NCBI GenBank assembly: GCA_026874595.1
Contig: CM049306.1
Coordinates: forward strand, 85,028,142-85,092,141
Length of the DNA stretch: 64,000 nucleotides
Source of the DNA: Sipunculus nudus
Taxonomy: Eukaryota; Annelida; Sipuncula; Golfingiida; Sipunculidae
Direction: 5' to 3'
In this document: in pieces, positions 32,779-45,801 of the stretch
How the letters are laid out: each line of letters starts with the position of its first letter
Numbering within the stretch: position 1 is the first letter of the stretch
Position numbers and translations under genes: made by a program
Notes under the pieces: model-generated
What the model was told of the DNA's origin: nothing
What the model saw: only the letters and a program-made list of their open reading frames with translations
Database searches by the model: none

Positions 32779-33635
32779 ATTTTTACCTTCAAGGTTAACT
32801 TCAGCTGAGCACAGTGACCCATAGGTCCCTTGTTTTCTTTCCAAAATGCCTTTTAGTTGTAGGCAAAAATGATTCTTCCATTTTTTACCACATTCCGGGC
32901 TTCGTATAATGAGTCCTTGTTCCCAAATAACTTCCATATGTAACCGAGTATGACACAGTAGATGCGAGAATGTAGGACTTATTAAACTTATTATCTGTGA
33001 ACTCGCAGGGAGCTGCAGAATTGGCGAAGAGTTTTCTAACGAGATGTACATTGTACAAATATGGGCGGGAAGGCGTTAAATACTCCATAAATTCTCCAGG
33101 TCTATGCCAATTTTAATAGATTCTCTTAGAAATAATCTATTCAACCGATGCCAGGCATCGCCGGTTAGGCAGTCCTTCAAAAAATTCTTTGTTGGGGCTT
33201 ACACGGCCGGTCGAGTATTTGGATTTCAGCTGGAATTTTTTTCGGACAAGTCTGCAATTGTTTTTTGTGGTATGATCTGCCCCAGTCACACCTGGGCCTG
33301 TAAATTTGCCTTCATGTGCTAGAAAAACAACCCCTTCTATAGGCCTAACATTCTTAGATGCTCTTAATTTCCATAATGAAAGATATTACCCGATGTTGCC
33401 GATCGTTTAATGTGATCCTTAAAATTAGTCTGATTGTGTCTATATACGTGGAAGATCATTACACTCGTGCGCGAGAGGGGAATACCTGCCGGGGAAACGC
33501 AGGTACTGTTTCACAGATAATTGCATAATTCTTTGATAATTGCCTATATTTGTCTGAACCGATTAATAATCGATCATCAGTCGGTTTGCTCAAACCGATT
33601 ATCGATTATGAAAAAGGAACCGACTCCCACCACTA

Positions 33636-33643
33636 TTGTATAC
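33636..33643. repeat. Right target-site duplication of the hAT-like element
   Basis: TTGTATAC after CCCACCACTA, identical to 17,878-17,885. Confidence 0.82.
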
Positions 33644-36404
33644 ATATTTAATTCTTGATTGTTTTCTATCATATTTATATTTCTAGTGGATTCAGGTCTG
33701 TTATGAATGAGATTATGGAGGCCAGATTCAGTTTGATATATTTATTTACCATATTTATTTAAAGATTTGCAAATAAAATTTTATTAACCAGCCAAAAGTC
33801 CATGAAAAGTCAGTTGAAAGCCTGGGAATTTTTGTTTACTGCTGGCAGTCCTGGTTGCAGAATAATGATTGTTCATATTTGACTACACTCCAAAGTAACC
33901 TAGTATTTTCATTCTCTTACAGTTTAAGGCACAAGTGTAATGAAATTTATGCATTACGTTTCACATGAACCAAAATAATTAATTTAAATGATGCATGTTT
34001 CACAGGGTCCTTCTGAATTTGCATCAGATGTCCTTGATTACTAAGCCAATCTTAGATGAAGGTCATGTTTTAAACATTACAGACTTAGTATAACATGGGA
34101 ATCAGGGTATTCCAGCTGGGAGATCTTTTTCCACAGTTTGGGGTTTTGCAGTTACCATTCAGTTATTGCATCCTGACTTCCACGCTAAGTTCAGTAACAG
34201 TGTTATTTGATTAAATCAACATGTCTTTCAGGCTGTCCGATTTCACAAATCCTCTGCTGCATAAATCATATCCAGCAATCTGTTAATAGTACAATGGACT
34301 GGGTAATCACATTAGCAATGACAAATGAGAGAAACCTGTAGGAGACTTGAGGGGTAATTATGGAAAATGCTACATTTTTGATTGCAGCATGTACTGATCC
34401 AGATCACCCTTTGTGTGAACTATCACAATATTTTGTTCCACCAGCCTGTGTCTCCAAGTTCTTAGAGAAATTTTCCTCAAAGTTTTATATTTTTCAGTAA
34501 TTTCCTAGAAAGCTGCATATGGAAGTGACAGCCTAATGTGGCAATGAAGAATTTTACAATAAATCTCTAGTTTATGATGCCCAACTTTTTGGAACTTTTA
34601 CAGTGATCCAACAGATAAGATGTGTGCCAGCATGAAAGCCATATTTGTTTTAGCTAGAGTGTCTACATGACATCATCCAATCAGCAGCTCTCAGCTAAGA
34701 ATGTTTTTGCATGTGACTGATGACCTTGACTGCCACAAGGGGGCTGATATGTTGTAAAATGTAAACTGATTTCCCATATTTTAAAATAATTCTTTTTCTT
34801 AAATAATGTGCAAGGTAGGTTTTTATTTGCCTGGTTGGAATTAGGCCTTTTAATCATCTATCCTACATTACCATTTTCTCTCTTGAAATGTAACTAATAA
34901 AAATTTTCATTGCAAGAGGGGATACAAGGGGATGGAATAGACTGTAGTAGCTCCATACACACTGTCTGAGGAAGCTTGGATTTTCCTGACCAATAGACTG
35001 AAAAACAATTGTTTCTCAGGGACAGCTTTTAAGTACAAGAATCATTTCTTAATTACAATATATATTCATATTTACAGGAAAGCATGTTAATTGCAAAATC
35101 ATATACACTTTGTTTATGTTTGAGAGCTGGCTTAAAAGTCTGTCAGATAAAATGACTGTGCACCAGAATAGTATGCTGTAAATCAGTGATAAGAAAATCA
35201 AGGGACATGATAAGTTAAAATCCAGACATAAGAAAGTTTAAAAAGATTAAGAAGTAGCAGTTTAGGCAGTATTAAAAAGTATTGGGAATTTACCAAAGTT
35301 ATTACCCACTATATATAAGGTATATTATACAAATCACCCAATTGACAGGTTTAGTTATATGGGATCAGATTGTTAAAGGTTCAGTTTGATCAAGAAGACA
35401 AAGATCAATAGGTCGGATGGTAAGGTAAACTTTAGGGATAAAGAACATTTAGGACAGTATATCATAAAGATTTAGAGCAGAAAAAATGTAGGAAGTCATA
35501 TACTTTTGTGGTTGGTAATGAAACGTGAAGGTACAGGTTTTAATTATCTGGTGTCAGCAGTGGGATTAGCGGGGACCTGTTTTGCTCATAAACTGTTCTC
35601 TAGATAAATCAGGATGCATTCTTCTGCAGTTTATAACAACAGTAGAGTAACAGTATCAATCGAGGATTTTGCACACTGTTGCTATGTATATGAAATTTAT
35701 GGTGTGAGAAATAATTGCTGGTGTTATTTGGTACCCCAGTTAACTTGAACAAGGTCATGCACAAATGCAACAATAAATGCACCAAGTTCATGAGAATGTT
35801 TCATCTGTGTGCTTGCCTTGTCCACAAACAGTACACTTAAACCCATTTGGAGTCAATTGTTCTGTAATATTTGGCTGAGCTAAGCAATAGAATTTTTCAG
35901 TAAGTATCTGTACAACATTAATTATAGGCCAACATTACAAAGGTGTACACACACACATGTATGTGTGTGTGTGTGTATATACATATAAACCTTGTAAATA
36001 AGTAGTTCAGATTACATGAAATGTTTAGTCTGATATTCATATTTCATTCAATACCAATAACTGAAAACAGACCAAGGCACTGTTTGTCAGGCAGGAATTT
36101 GAGTCCTCCCCTTTATTTGATATGTGCATAATTTATTTGTCTGTTAATTCATTCATTCAGGAACATTAAACATACACAGCAGTTCATAAAGCTTACTTGT
36201 TCCGGGACTAAGGATAGAGCACAAGTTGTATGAACATTAGTCGAACCTCAGCAAAAAAGTCATGAGAATTTTCATGATCGTCGGGAATTGAAGATGAGTG
36301 CTCTTTAGGCTAAATTCGAAGGCTCACAAATCACTCACAAATGAGTTGTAATTTCGGGAGCTCCTAGGTTTGATCACACATCAGCAGGAATATTAATATA
36401 CCCC
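33644..36404. other. Non-coding stretch with a CA/TG microsatellite
   Basis: No gene seen. A short (CA)n facing (TG)n around ACATGTATGT lies at about 35,945-35,978 and can fold as a hairpin. Otherwise ordinary AT-rich sequence. Confidence 0.6.
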
Positions 36405-37080
36405 GGACCTACGCTCTTTACACAGCACTTAAACTATAGGTCTACTTCCTATATGGTAAGCGCTGTTTGTTATGACCTCGTATCCTGAATTGCTACACCA
36501 GAGGGGAGCACTGTATTTTTGTCCAATCAGATGAGACCTTGTGCTGGAAGACACGGGCAAGCGAAGAATACACAGAGCCAATCATGTTCATTTTGTTTTG
36601 AGTGACATCTCATCGCCCCGGTAACCGTATGGACAGGCCACAGGCTCAGAGAGAATTGCCGCAGACGTGGTTTACTTAGGGCCTTGGGCACATAGGATGC
36701 CCGGTCGGTGAGCTGTAATTCAAACGAAACGTAACAACAAAGGCTGTGTGCACACCTCGCTGGCTGGTTTCAGTTCTGCAGACACCAGACACATGGCTAC
36801 GCTAACAAAGTCTTACTGTCAGGATCAAATTGGTCGATGATGCGAGAATGCAGAGGGAGCAATTAAAATTCGAACGTAAACTTGTCTTCAAACGGCGCTT
36901 GAAGCACAGCTATAGGTGGAGCCAGGATGCCTGTTGCGTGTTTGTATATTGGCATCTGGTTGGCTGCTTGTCACATCATACGCACGTTTTGTTCAGCGGA
37001 CAACGAACCGCCATCTGGTGTCTAAATTTATCATAAACGGTCAAAGCTGGCAGCGTGAAAATCAGTTGCTCCTTTAGAAG
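36405..37080 (+). repeat. Dispersed repeat E, copy 2 (longer copy)
   Basis: Plus-strand copy of the repeat found inverted at 833-1,260. It has the outer AAGCGCTG hairpin end, the CCAGAGGGGAGCACTGTATT block, the CATCGCCCCGG block, and the block ending in TCATAAACGGTCAAAGC. It includes about 240 bp (36,665-36,905) missing from copy 1, probably deleted there. GC content is higher than the flanks. The 68-codon frame at 36,830 is not recognised. Confidence 0.8.
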
Positions 37081-39970
37081 CGTAAGATTTCGGCTGCCTC
37101 GGGAGTGTACCCAGGACCCAAAGATGCAGTAGTTTTTGGTGACACCTGGGTATAAATGAAAGGATGGGTGTACAGCATCCTTTCACATAGTCTCAAACCA
37201 AATTGGAATTATGCAGATGTTCACAGATTTATCCAGATGTTCATTAAAGATGGAGGTGTTTTTACCTCCTCAAAGAAGTGAAAAAAATATTATATTTACA
37301 TAGTATCTATTACACTACAGGGCTTTTATAATTTAGGTCATTCCCCTCAAAGAGTGTCTACTATATAAGTTTGTATGGTTTTTGAGAAGCAGCAATTCAT
37401 CCCCTGGTCCCTTTCCAGCCTATTATAACCATTGCAAAGAACAATCCTGCTCTTGGTACTCTTGGAGAAAGATTGCAAAGCTATCGGATCTCACTGATGA
37501 TAATTACAGGTACAATCCCAGGAAGGGGCACAAAGCCACAATATTCATTATTACCAGAATGGTAGAATTTCATGTCTTAATGATAGCCATGACTTCTTGA
37601 TTATCAGACTCCTATAAAAGCTCTAGTTCATGAAAATTAATTTCAGCATACACCATGCAATATTCCCCAACCACTGGGTATTGTCTGTAGAGCCATGCTG
37701 TCAGTCTTTAAAAATCTGGTCACATGATTCGTAAACTGAGGTATTTATCCAGAATATAAATAAAAAAGAGAATAGGTCTCCTGGCTGATTGTATGTGATC
37801 ACAATATATTCAGAATGTATGGTCTCAAGTAAAATGTCAAGGGATGTTCTGATTAGAGCTGGTTATTGTTAGATCAGGCCATGCAGTGTATTGACATGCT
37901 GGTCTTTAATGAACTTCCCCCATTTTAATTAATTGGCTACAGACATTGAAGCACCAGGGCAGTTTATCCTCCCCACAATCTGTTACATCCCTTTCAGTAA
38001 TTTATTGTCATGAATCTGATGGGAATTATCAAGTCACTGAATGTTTTGTCCCCATCTTGTGACTTGAATACAGAAAACCAGATAAGAGAAGAAATCTGTG
38101 TTAGGCTAAAGGGATCAATAGCAAAAACTAACATTTTTAAACATTCTGTAATATATAATGTTTTCTTGAATGACAAGTATGCCTACTGACTGTTGTGGTA
38201 TCAAATTTACATTAAATGTATAACATTAAAATTAAACCTTAAACATGAGTGAAATATTCAGCTCATCTGCAGTACAATTACCATTTTTTCTACAACTGTG
38301 AATACAATGAAAAAATGGTCTGCTGAATGTTCCCTTGACCCCTCCCATATACTTGTCTTACTTTGCTCTTGTCAGATCTTAAATAAATCCATTTTCTGTG
38401 TACAAGCACTATTGCCATAGTTATATCACCATTCTTCCTTGCTTATATTTCCTACTCTCTTTTCTTTATCTTTATAATATCCATGATAGATAGCTACAAA
38501 GTCCTCTTTCTTGAACTTTTCAATAAACAACTTCTATAAATGGTTTCCAGTAGCAGTATTGTACACATCTGTTTCAGTTTTCTTTTGTGGATTCTTTATA
38601 AATGTCAACTCCTTGCAGTGTTGTTAAAACTTATTTAGAAATTGCAGGTTCTCTCTGATGGGTCAAGTTATTTTAGCTGAGATTTATCCAGGTGAACACC
38701 AACCAAGGAGTTTTCTGCTGCTCATGATGATATACCTGTTCATTCACTGAATCACTGACAGCCCAGTTTGACTCCCTATATTTTCATGCCCAGGTCAGGA
38801 ACAGGATTTTCAAGCAGGAATATTGTACAATTGTTTGTGATAGTGCAGGTGATTAAGTCTTTTAGTCAAAATTTGCCTTGGAGTCATACTTCTTTCAGTG
38901 ATTTTCGGTTCCCAGCTAACCTAGAAATCAGAAGAAAAAAAAACCAGAAAAATGAGTTTTCCCATATGCCTGACTGGATGTGATTTAGTGAAAAATGCCT
39001 GGAAAGAGTAAGGGAATTTTATTGGTCCAAAAGAGAATGTGGCAAGTCTGTTATATTTGTACAGGAAACATCCATTATATGAATGGCTAAGATGGCATTT
39101 AAATGGTGAAATTCCTGATATAGGTCAAAATAATTATTTTTGAATTTTGAAAATTCAGCATGGAAATATCATAGGAAAAATCAGGAATAATGTTTTGCTG
39201 TGAACCCTGGTTATCCCAGTGTCTGTTTTATTCCAGTATATAATTGAGAAAATGTGGTAGCTTTAATTTCTATGTTGATATATAATGGACACATATATAA
39301 TTGTTATTTTCCTCCTACTGTGCCACTGCAATTCATTGCACCCTGTAATAGACAATGGTTGTGGTCCTTAGGCAGAATTAATAAAGAACATGGTGACTTT
39401 CTGAATTCATGAGATAACATATCACATATTTGCTGTTTTGTTATCAAATATGACATGAAAAGTTGGAAAAGGCTTATTTCAAGCATATGGAAATCAGGAA
39501 ACACTGGAGATAGCATTCTTTGTATCTAAGTGGGCAAGGAACTTAACACGATTCCATGTCATGTTGCAGGTGATAAATAACTTTGTTCATATAACTGATG
39601 TCACCTAGGTCAGTGAGTGATCTCTTTCATCCATTATGCGTGTGACCTTTTTACCTTTCATATTCTTGATGGCTTTGTCCTATCTGCACCTGGAGAGTCA
39701 TTGTCACCTTAGTGGTAATGTTAGATGGGAGGTACGTTTATTTTTAACCAAAGCTGTGATGGATCTGAAATGAGTTGGCTGGTGTTAATCAGGACCTGGT
39801 ATTTACAGAGTGAATTCCTAATTTGACTCCAGACAACGATTTCCTTTGTAGCCTGAACCCTTGCAGAATCAGCTGCCTGAGTCTGTACTGTGAATGAAGA
39901 GCAGTGGTCACAGACTGCCTCCTGGCTACTGAACTTTCATTCTCACCCTTTCTTTAATGAACAAGCTGGT
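37081..39970. other. Non-coding stretch
   Basis: No gene, RNA or transposon recognised. Short frames under about 75 codons only. Confidence 0.6.
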
Positions 39971-40150
39971 CAAGTCAGAGGTCACTGACTGAGCCAGAGA
40001 AATGCTTTTTGAGCCACAAATAAACTGTTTTAGCTGGAAGTATACTGGCTAAACCTGAATCACTTTGGTTGAGCTAGAGTAATACTGGTAGAGCCAGAGG
40101 TGTCCTTATTAAACTGTTGTCATGCTAATTGATCCAGTAATCCTACTATA
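39971..40150 (+). repeat. Diverged 20-bp tandem repeat, nine units without indels
   Basis: Units start every 20 bases from 39,971. The better ones read GAGCCAGAGAAATGCTTTTT, GAGCTAGAGTAATACTGGTA and GAGCCAGAGGTGTCCTTATT; consensus about GAGCCAGAGTAATACTGGTT. Phase is kept over all nine units although several are strongly diverged. Twenty bases is not a codon multiple, so it is not a coding repeat. Confidence 0.7.
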
Positions 40151-40474
40151 ATTTGAGAATTTGGACATGGTCAGAAAAAGCATTATTCCACTTTAAACTT
40201 TGCTGGTACACATCCCCTTGTTACCAAACTCTTTCTGCAGACAGGTTCTCCCCTTGACACTGTCCTTGGAGTACTTGTGTGTTGCATCCCCTCACCCTTT
40301 TCAAACCCTGACAGGTTTATTTCTCCCAGTTTCTGAAACCATATATGGGGGCTGCCATTTTGCATACACATTAAAACCCGGATACTACAGGACAAAATGT
40401 GGAAATGATTGGTGAACCACTACTATGTTGAGTTAAATTTTCACCATTTTCAGAACAGTTAAAAGAGAACTTGA

Positions 40475-42249
40475 GTCCAAAATTCAGCATAATGTTAGAT
40501 GTCCCCAAGATCTCCTACCAAGGCGAAAACTGGGTCTTTGCGACTTCGTTCCTTTGAGAAATTAAGGAAAAACCTCAATTTTTTATTAAAATCCTATTTT
40601 CACACTTCAGGACTGCCTATTATCAAAACCACTCATCTGTTTTTCCTCATATTTACCATAAATTATCCTCTATATAGTTCCTATGTACATGCCAGAAATT
40701 AAGTCTGTAAAGTATAAATTCTTTAAGTTATGGGCCCAAACATAATGGATTTTGTAAAAAATCAGGAAAAATAATAACTCACTTAACATGAAAAATTTTG
40801 AAACAAGAGTCTATTTTCTCAAGTATATAACTATTTTTAATTAAGATTCAATTGTTTTCCCAAAATTAGATCTGAATTTTGTAAATTTTTTAAGTTATTA
40901 GCATAAAAAAAAAATCAGTACCTTAAATTTTGCCCAACTTTGACCATGGCACGTTTTTTTCCTGTAAGCACCATTGAGTTAATTTTCACAGCATGTAAAC
41001 ATAAATATTTAGTTTGTCTTAATCTGAAATTTGAAAATAAAAGCTTGAAAATTAAGCTAGTATATTTTAATTTTTTCTGTAGTCACTTGCAATGATTACA
41101 GATGCAGGGTCCCACTCCAGGTCACTGGAAGTCAGCTATGCCAGGGTTTCTGATTTGTTACAGTCACTGGGGGAGATCCCCTGCTGTGACAGGTGTACAG
41201 TTATTCTCATATCACCACCTCAATAATCCCCCCCCCCCCCCCCCCCGCGAACCCAACCCACCAAGTGTTATGGAGTAATTGTTATTGTTTTCACTGATCT
41301 CCTTAATTGTAATGCTGTTTCCACTCCAATATGCAAAAACTTTCCTTGAAAAAATAATTCAAGGTGTAATCCAGAAGATGCAATGTTGTGTAATGTAGCA
41401 TTTTTAAAGAAATCAATTTTCTTTTAAATGATTTTAACAAATATAATTGAACCCATCAGTATGCTTAAATTATTATAAAACATGAAGCACATTATGGATA
41501 AATAAAGACACAATTAAAAATTATGAAATCTAAATCAAGTATTATTTTTAGATATTTATTGTTATGCAGATTAAAAAAAATATATTTTTGTGGTAAAAAA
41601 TAAATAAACATTTGTATGCATGATGTGGTGTTATCTGACAAGATTGAGATTTATGATGATGCAATTGAGAATTATGAATCAACTTTTATATTCAGATATA
41701 TATGTTAAATTGGAAATGTATAGAAATATAAACTTAAATTAGAAAATAATTGATGTGATAAAAAATGAGGATTTAATACAAACATTTGTTCATTATTTTC
41801 CTGCCTCAGCAGAATTTGAGATCAGGCTTTGTTTGCCCTGTTTCATGTTGTTAATTAGCTATATTTCAACTGTATACATTTCATTAAAAAAATACATATA
41901 TATTTAATAATATATATTATACAAAAAAATAGATTCAATTGAACAAATGTGTAAACTACTGAAATGTCAACAGTTAATCGAAAAACCAACTAATGATCAT
42001 GGAAATAGTACAGATCATTTGTTCACAAACTGCTCACATGCTTTAGTTTCAACATTAGGAAACACATGGTCAGGTCACAAAATATTTTTTGCAACAATTT
42101 CTTGCTCATCAATGCAAACCAATCTTATAAACCAACCATGGCCTTTATTACCTCTTCCTCTTACACTTTATCTCCGTTTGATATTATTTTAGATTTTTAC
42201 CTTCAAGGTTAACGTCAGCTGAGCACAGTGACCCATAGGTCCCTTGTTT
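40475..42249 (+). mobile_element. Family A (Helentron-like) element, copy A4, 5'-truncated
   Basis: Begins inside the A body at GTCCAAAATTCAGCATAATG, lacking the hairpin and (GTCC)n, and ends CAGCTGAGCACAGTGACCC, GGTCCCTTGTTT. It matches A3 nearly base for base, including the poly-C tract (41,228-41,246 versus 18,898-18,909), and serves as the uninterrupted reference for the LINE insertion site (about 41,392-41,409). It contains the endonuclease-like fragment at 41,947-42,192. A truncated B element follows directly. Confidence 0.82.
41947..42192 (+). pseudogene. Endonuclease-like C-terminal fragment in A4
   Basis: The same 81-codon frame as at 32,533 (QQLIEKPTN, DHLFTNC, GNTWSGHKIFFATIS), with 7 replacements and the same SDH-to-SGH change. 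The shared change shows both copies descend from an already defective ancestor. The stop lies 57 bp before the element end. Confidence 0.55.
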
Positions 42250-43969
42250 TGCTATATGCATTGACTTAGATTTTATAGTGGAAAAAGCAAAAAAATCTTC
42301 TCATAAACTGTCCAGCCAAATTGTTCAGTGTTGCACAGACATAATCTCATAATTTCTCAAGTTTGTTTGAATAGTTCCAGTTCAGTGATTTTTGCCCAAG
42401 TTACAGGAAGCTGAACTTAATCATTTGGCCAATTGAGCATACTTAATTACAATCTGGGAAAGGACAGGAACTATCATCACAAAGGTTATGCAAATGTTGG
42501 TCACGTGAGTCATATTTGAAATTGAAGTTTTTGTGGCGCCACCTTCATTTTTTTAAGGACAAAAAGCTTGTCATTTATCCTCCGCCAGCCACTGTATTAG
42601 AATTTTTTTATGATGAAACTTTCAACGGTATGGTTAAATTCTTGGCAAAAGTTATCCTACTGTAGGGGTCTCCCATATTATAAGAATAGATCTGGTTCAT
42701 TGATTTTTTGAGTCATAGAGAGCTGAAGTTGGTCTTGTAGCCAAGAAAGCCTGTATCTGACTGAGGGGATGCAATAGTCTTCCTACAAAACTGTTGTTTC
42801 AAATTCTGTATCATTGCACAAAAATTACTTTTTGGTGATCTTGTTCAAGTTTACTTAAATGATTTTTGGCTGAATTATTGGAACTTCAACAATGAAAGGC
42901 CTGTGAGATATTTTGGTAAATGAAGCTAGTAGATTTAATGTAATAAAACTGAGCCTTATGGAGATATAAGCATATATACAGACAGCATAATTATTGGTGT
43001 CAATATCCAACTTATTTGTAAGATAAATCCATTAATAAAATATATCTGTATTCTGATTTAGCTTTCAATAGGCATCTGTTATTATCCTAAACATTTTGAT
43101 AAAAAAAAATTCTTTTAAGTATGGCAGCATGAAAAAAATAAACATTGTAGCTAAAGTCTTTCAGTATGTATAAACAGATTTGGCAACAGGTAAAGATTTT
43201 GCATCTATAAATAACTTGGCTGACTGCCATCTATTTCAGTTTTGGCAACAGGTCAAAAGTTTAGTCACTGCAGCCAGGAACAGGTCAAGTGTTCATTTAG
43301 TGCAGTGGCTGCACTTCAAGACTTGGCAATTAGCTTCGCTTGACTTGTTTGACACTACCGCTCTCAGCTGAGCTTGGTCAGCCCAGTGCACCTGACTCAT
43401 AAGAATTTTGATGTATCTGCCTGAAATTTTGGCCTGTCCATCCATCTTTGATGGCTTTCTCATACACAAGACTGATGTCGCAACCTACTATGATTTTTTT
43501 AACAGTGTATGTACCTCTGTATTTTTCAGGAGGGATATGATATATAAGCCTAAAATTTGCCATATTTGTACATCTCAAAAAGCTTTATTGTATAAAAGAC
43601 TTATATTTAATGTGGCATCACCCACAATTGTTTTTGGTTTCATGCATCTGTGCACATCACTTGAGATTGGTTTTAAGGATCTGCCTGAAATTTTGCATCT
43701 CCATACACCCTCATTAGCTTTCTCATACACAAGACTTGTAGCGCCACCTACAGTCATTTTTGTGATGTATATACATCCATGCCAGGATTTCAGGAGTGAT
43801 GTTTGTGTAATTGGCGCTTTTACTCAGGTTCAAATGTTTAGTACTTGCATCGTACATATACATGTCACACATGTTCTTGAAAAGAAATGGTCAAGCATAT
43901 TATCATGAAAGCATTATCATGATGTATATCCCATTGCACAGGTTTGCATGAGGCCTGTAGGCCTTGTTT
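42250..43969 (+). mobile_element. Dispersed repeat family B, copy 3, 5'-truncated
   Basis: Starts abruptly at GCTATATGCATTGACTTAGA, which corresponds to the interior of copy 1 at about 6,817, and ends GAGGCCTGTAGGCCTTGTTT. It is uninterrupted, so it shows the empty sites for A1 (near 42,835) and element C (near 43,080). The 166-codon frame at 43,408-43,908 runs along three internal units of about 100 bp and is not a recognisable protein. Confidence 0.8.
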
Positions 43970-45797
43970 ATATTTTTCTCCAGGATTGGCTGGTCTTGAT
44001 GAGACACAAGGATAATAGGTATACTCACTGTAAACTATCCCTGTAGTCAATTTGATATTATATCCATATGTTTGCTCCCCAAAAAGATATAAAAAAATGT
44101 AGTTAAAGATTGTTATAGGGGCCTATTCCAGTATCTGATGTCTGTTTTCTAGAGATAATCCCTTGAATATTTTATAAAAATAGGCTTAAAAATGTCAATC
44201 CCAACACACATGCTTTTCGGTTATTTTTATATCCATTTTTTTTTACATATGGGTGTACGCAACAAAATAATCCAAACATATTCAACATCTGGTGGCAAGT
44301 CAGTTGAACCAGAGTATTGCAAATGACCTTTCAACTTCCATATATATGCAACCAACCACCTTAGGTTACATGGTGTTTCCATCTGTAACCATGGATGTGT
44401 TTACCCACAGCTTGTAGATAAACAAACTCAAACATCCATCGCAGAAGCATCATTAGAACCTTTCTGTACAGGAATTATCTAGAGTTTATGAAACTGTAGG
44501 CAGAGTAAGCTGGATATTACATAAATTCTATATAAGGCCAAAAAAAAAAAGGTTGGGTTCACAGCCCCTTTTTTTCAGAAATCAGTGAGGGCGGGCAATA
44601 TTTTATTTTTTACCTTTTTTGTATGTTTTGATAAAAATGTCAAATGATCAGGGGAAAACATGAAAATAACAGAATATTTTTACTGAAAAGGTAAAAGCAC
44701 TACTAAACAAAGGAAATCTTATCAAAATTGTATTTTATTATCTATTTGAAAGATGAAAATCAAAATCAAAATTTACACTTTTAGTTAAAAGGATGGCAAA
44801 TTGAGTTCGATGTCAGTTTGGTAAAATTAAGAATTATTGAAAATGAAGAAGGCATGCAGGTTCAGGCACAGACGCATTATTTAGCCTTGCACGGGTTCAC
44901 CTCGCACAAAGACACTGTCATAGCTGCTCTGGACAATTGACAGTCAAACTGCTGAGAAACTGTTATAGTGCAAACAAATTTTGGTTGTTTGTGAGGAAAA
45001 ACAAGAGCCTTGTGTAATTACTGCAGTATGTATTGTCAGAGGTCTGGCAGAAGCGTGATGCGATCATGATCTAATGTGATCCCCCTACAGACAGAGGTGT
45101 GCTGCTTGACTTTTTGTCAGTATCATTAATTCTTTGATGGGACCATTTGAGGTCGCAGATAAAAGGACCACGTCACATCCAAATACTAAATCTTGTATTT
45201 TTAGCTCAGCTGACTCTTGGCCTATAGAGCTATACTGATCGAATGCAGACCCGGGACCTGGTGTTCCCATGAGATACATCGCACTCAGGAATTTCCAGGA
45301 ATTTCTAGGATTCCTGCTGCCCCAGAAACACTTTGCCATGGAGTCAGCTGGCCTCTGCTGAATGTTCTGTTTCACTGTCATCAGCAGGAGACACTTCCAA
45401 AGGCCTGGACATGTGCTTTAAATTTATACACTGAATTACCTGCTATTTTCATAAATATATGCAGACATTCTAACTCAGAAGCAATTTATAATTAATAAAT
45501 ATTATTGTAAAACTAACAATTAAAAGGCCACTAGTTGCAAAACGCTCTTTTCAACACACTGGTGCGTCTGTTATGTCTCCAGATGTCCTTGTTGAATGTG
45601 TTTGGATTATTTTGGTCTGCCACCCACATGTTATAAACATGTTAATAAAAAAAAATAAACAGCCTGGTGTGTGATGGGATGGGGTTTTCTAGCCTATTGT
45701 TAAAGGTTCCAGGGGTTATCTTTAGTCAGATATGGGAATAGGCCACTTTAAATGTGAAATATCCATGAAGGGTCAAATGGAAGCTGAGTAGCAAGCT
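43970..45797. other. Non-coding stretch with a possible A-type 5' end
   Basis: No gene seen. At 45,203-45,240 AGCTCAGCTGACTCTTGGCC and the following ATAGAGCT resemble the start hairpin of family A, but no (GTCC)n or A body follows. The 98- and 92-codon frames at 45,085-45,495 overlap on opposite strands and are unrecognised. Confidence 0.5.
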
Positions 45798-45801
45798 TTA
45801 A

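Larger units (their letters stand above)
17994..32836 (+). mobile_element. Family A (Helentron-like) element, copy A3, split by the LINE
   Basis: The 5' part (17,994-19,070) has hairpin AGCTCAG...CTGAGCT, (GTCC)n and the A body; the 3' part (31,981-32,836) ends CAGCTGAGCACAGTGACCC and GGTCCCTTGTTT. The unsplit copy A4 (40,475-42,249) shows the two parts are contiguous: A4 reads TGTAGCATTTTTAAAG straight through where A3 is interrupted. Without the LINE, A3 is about 1.9 kb. Its 3' end contains an 81-codon endonuclease-like fragment (32,533-32,778). No target duplication is evident (GATTGTT before, TCTTTCC after), consistent with Helentron insertion between T residues. Non-autonomous: no Rep or helicase. 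Confidence 0.75.
17886..33635. mobile_element. hAT-like non-autonomous element, outermost layer of the nested stack
   Basis: Terminal inverted repeats TAGTGGTGGG (17,886-17,895) and CCCACCACTA (33,626-33,635), flanked by the identical 8-bp TTGTATAC. Subterminal CAGTCGGTTTGCT occurs near both ends, and the right end carries several AACCGATTA/ATCGATTAT motifs, a common layout for hAT-type ends. Only 17,886-17,993 and 32,837-33,635 (about 0.9 kb) belong to this element; the rest is the A3 element with its own insertions. No transposase is visible; the 93-codon minus frame at 32,770-33,051 has no clear BED finger or hATC region. Orientation is therefore undetermined. Confidence 0.75.

Noticed and set aside
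32770-33051. hAT transposase remnant on the minus strand
   Set aside because: A 93-codon frame with scattered C and H residues but no recognisable BED finger or catalytic region; part of it lies outside the hAT-like sequence, in A3.
43408-43908. 166-codon open frame as a gene
   Set aside because: It lies inside B copy 3 and follows the internal tandem units of about 100 bp; other B copies do not keep it open.
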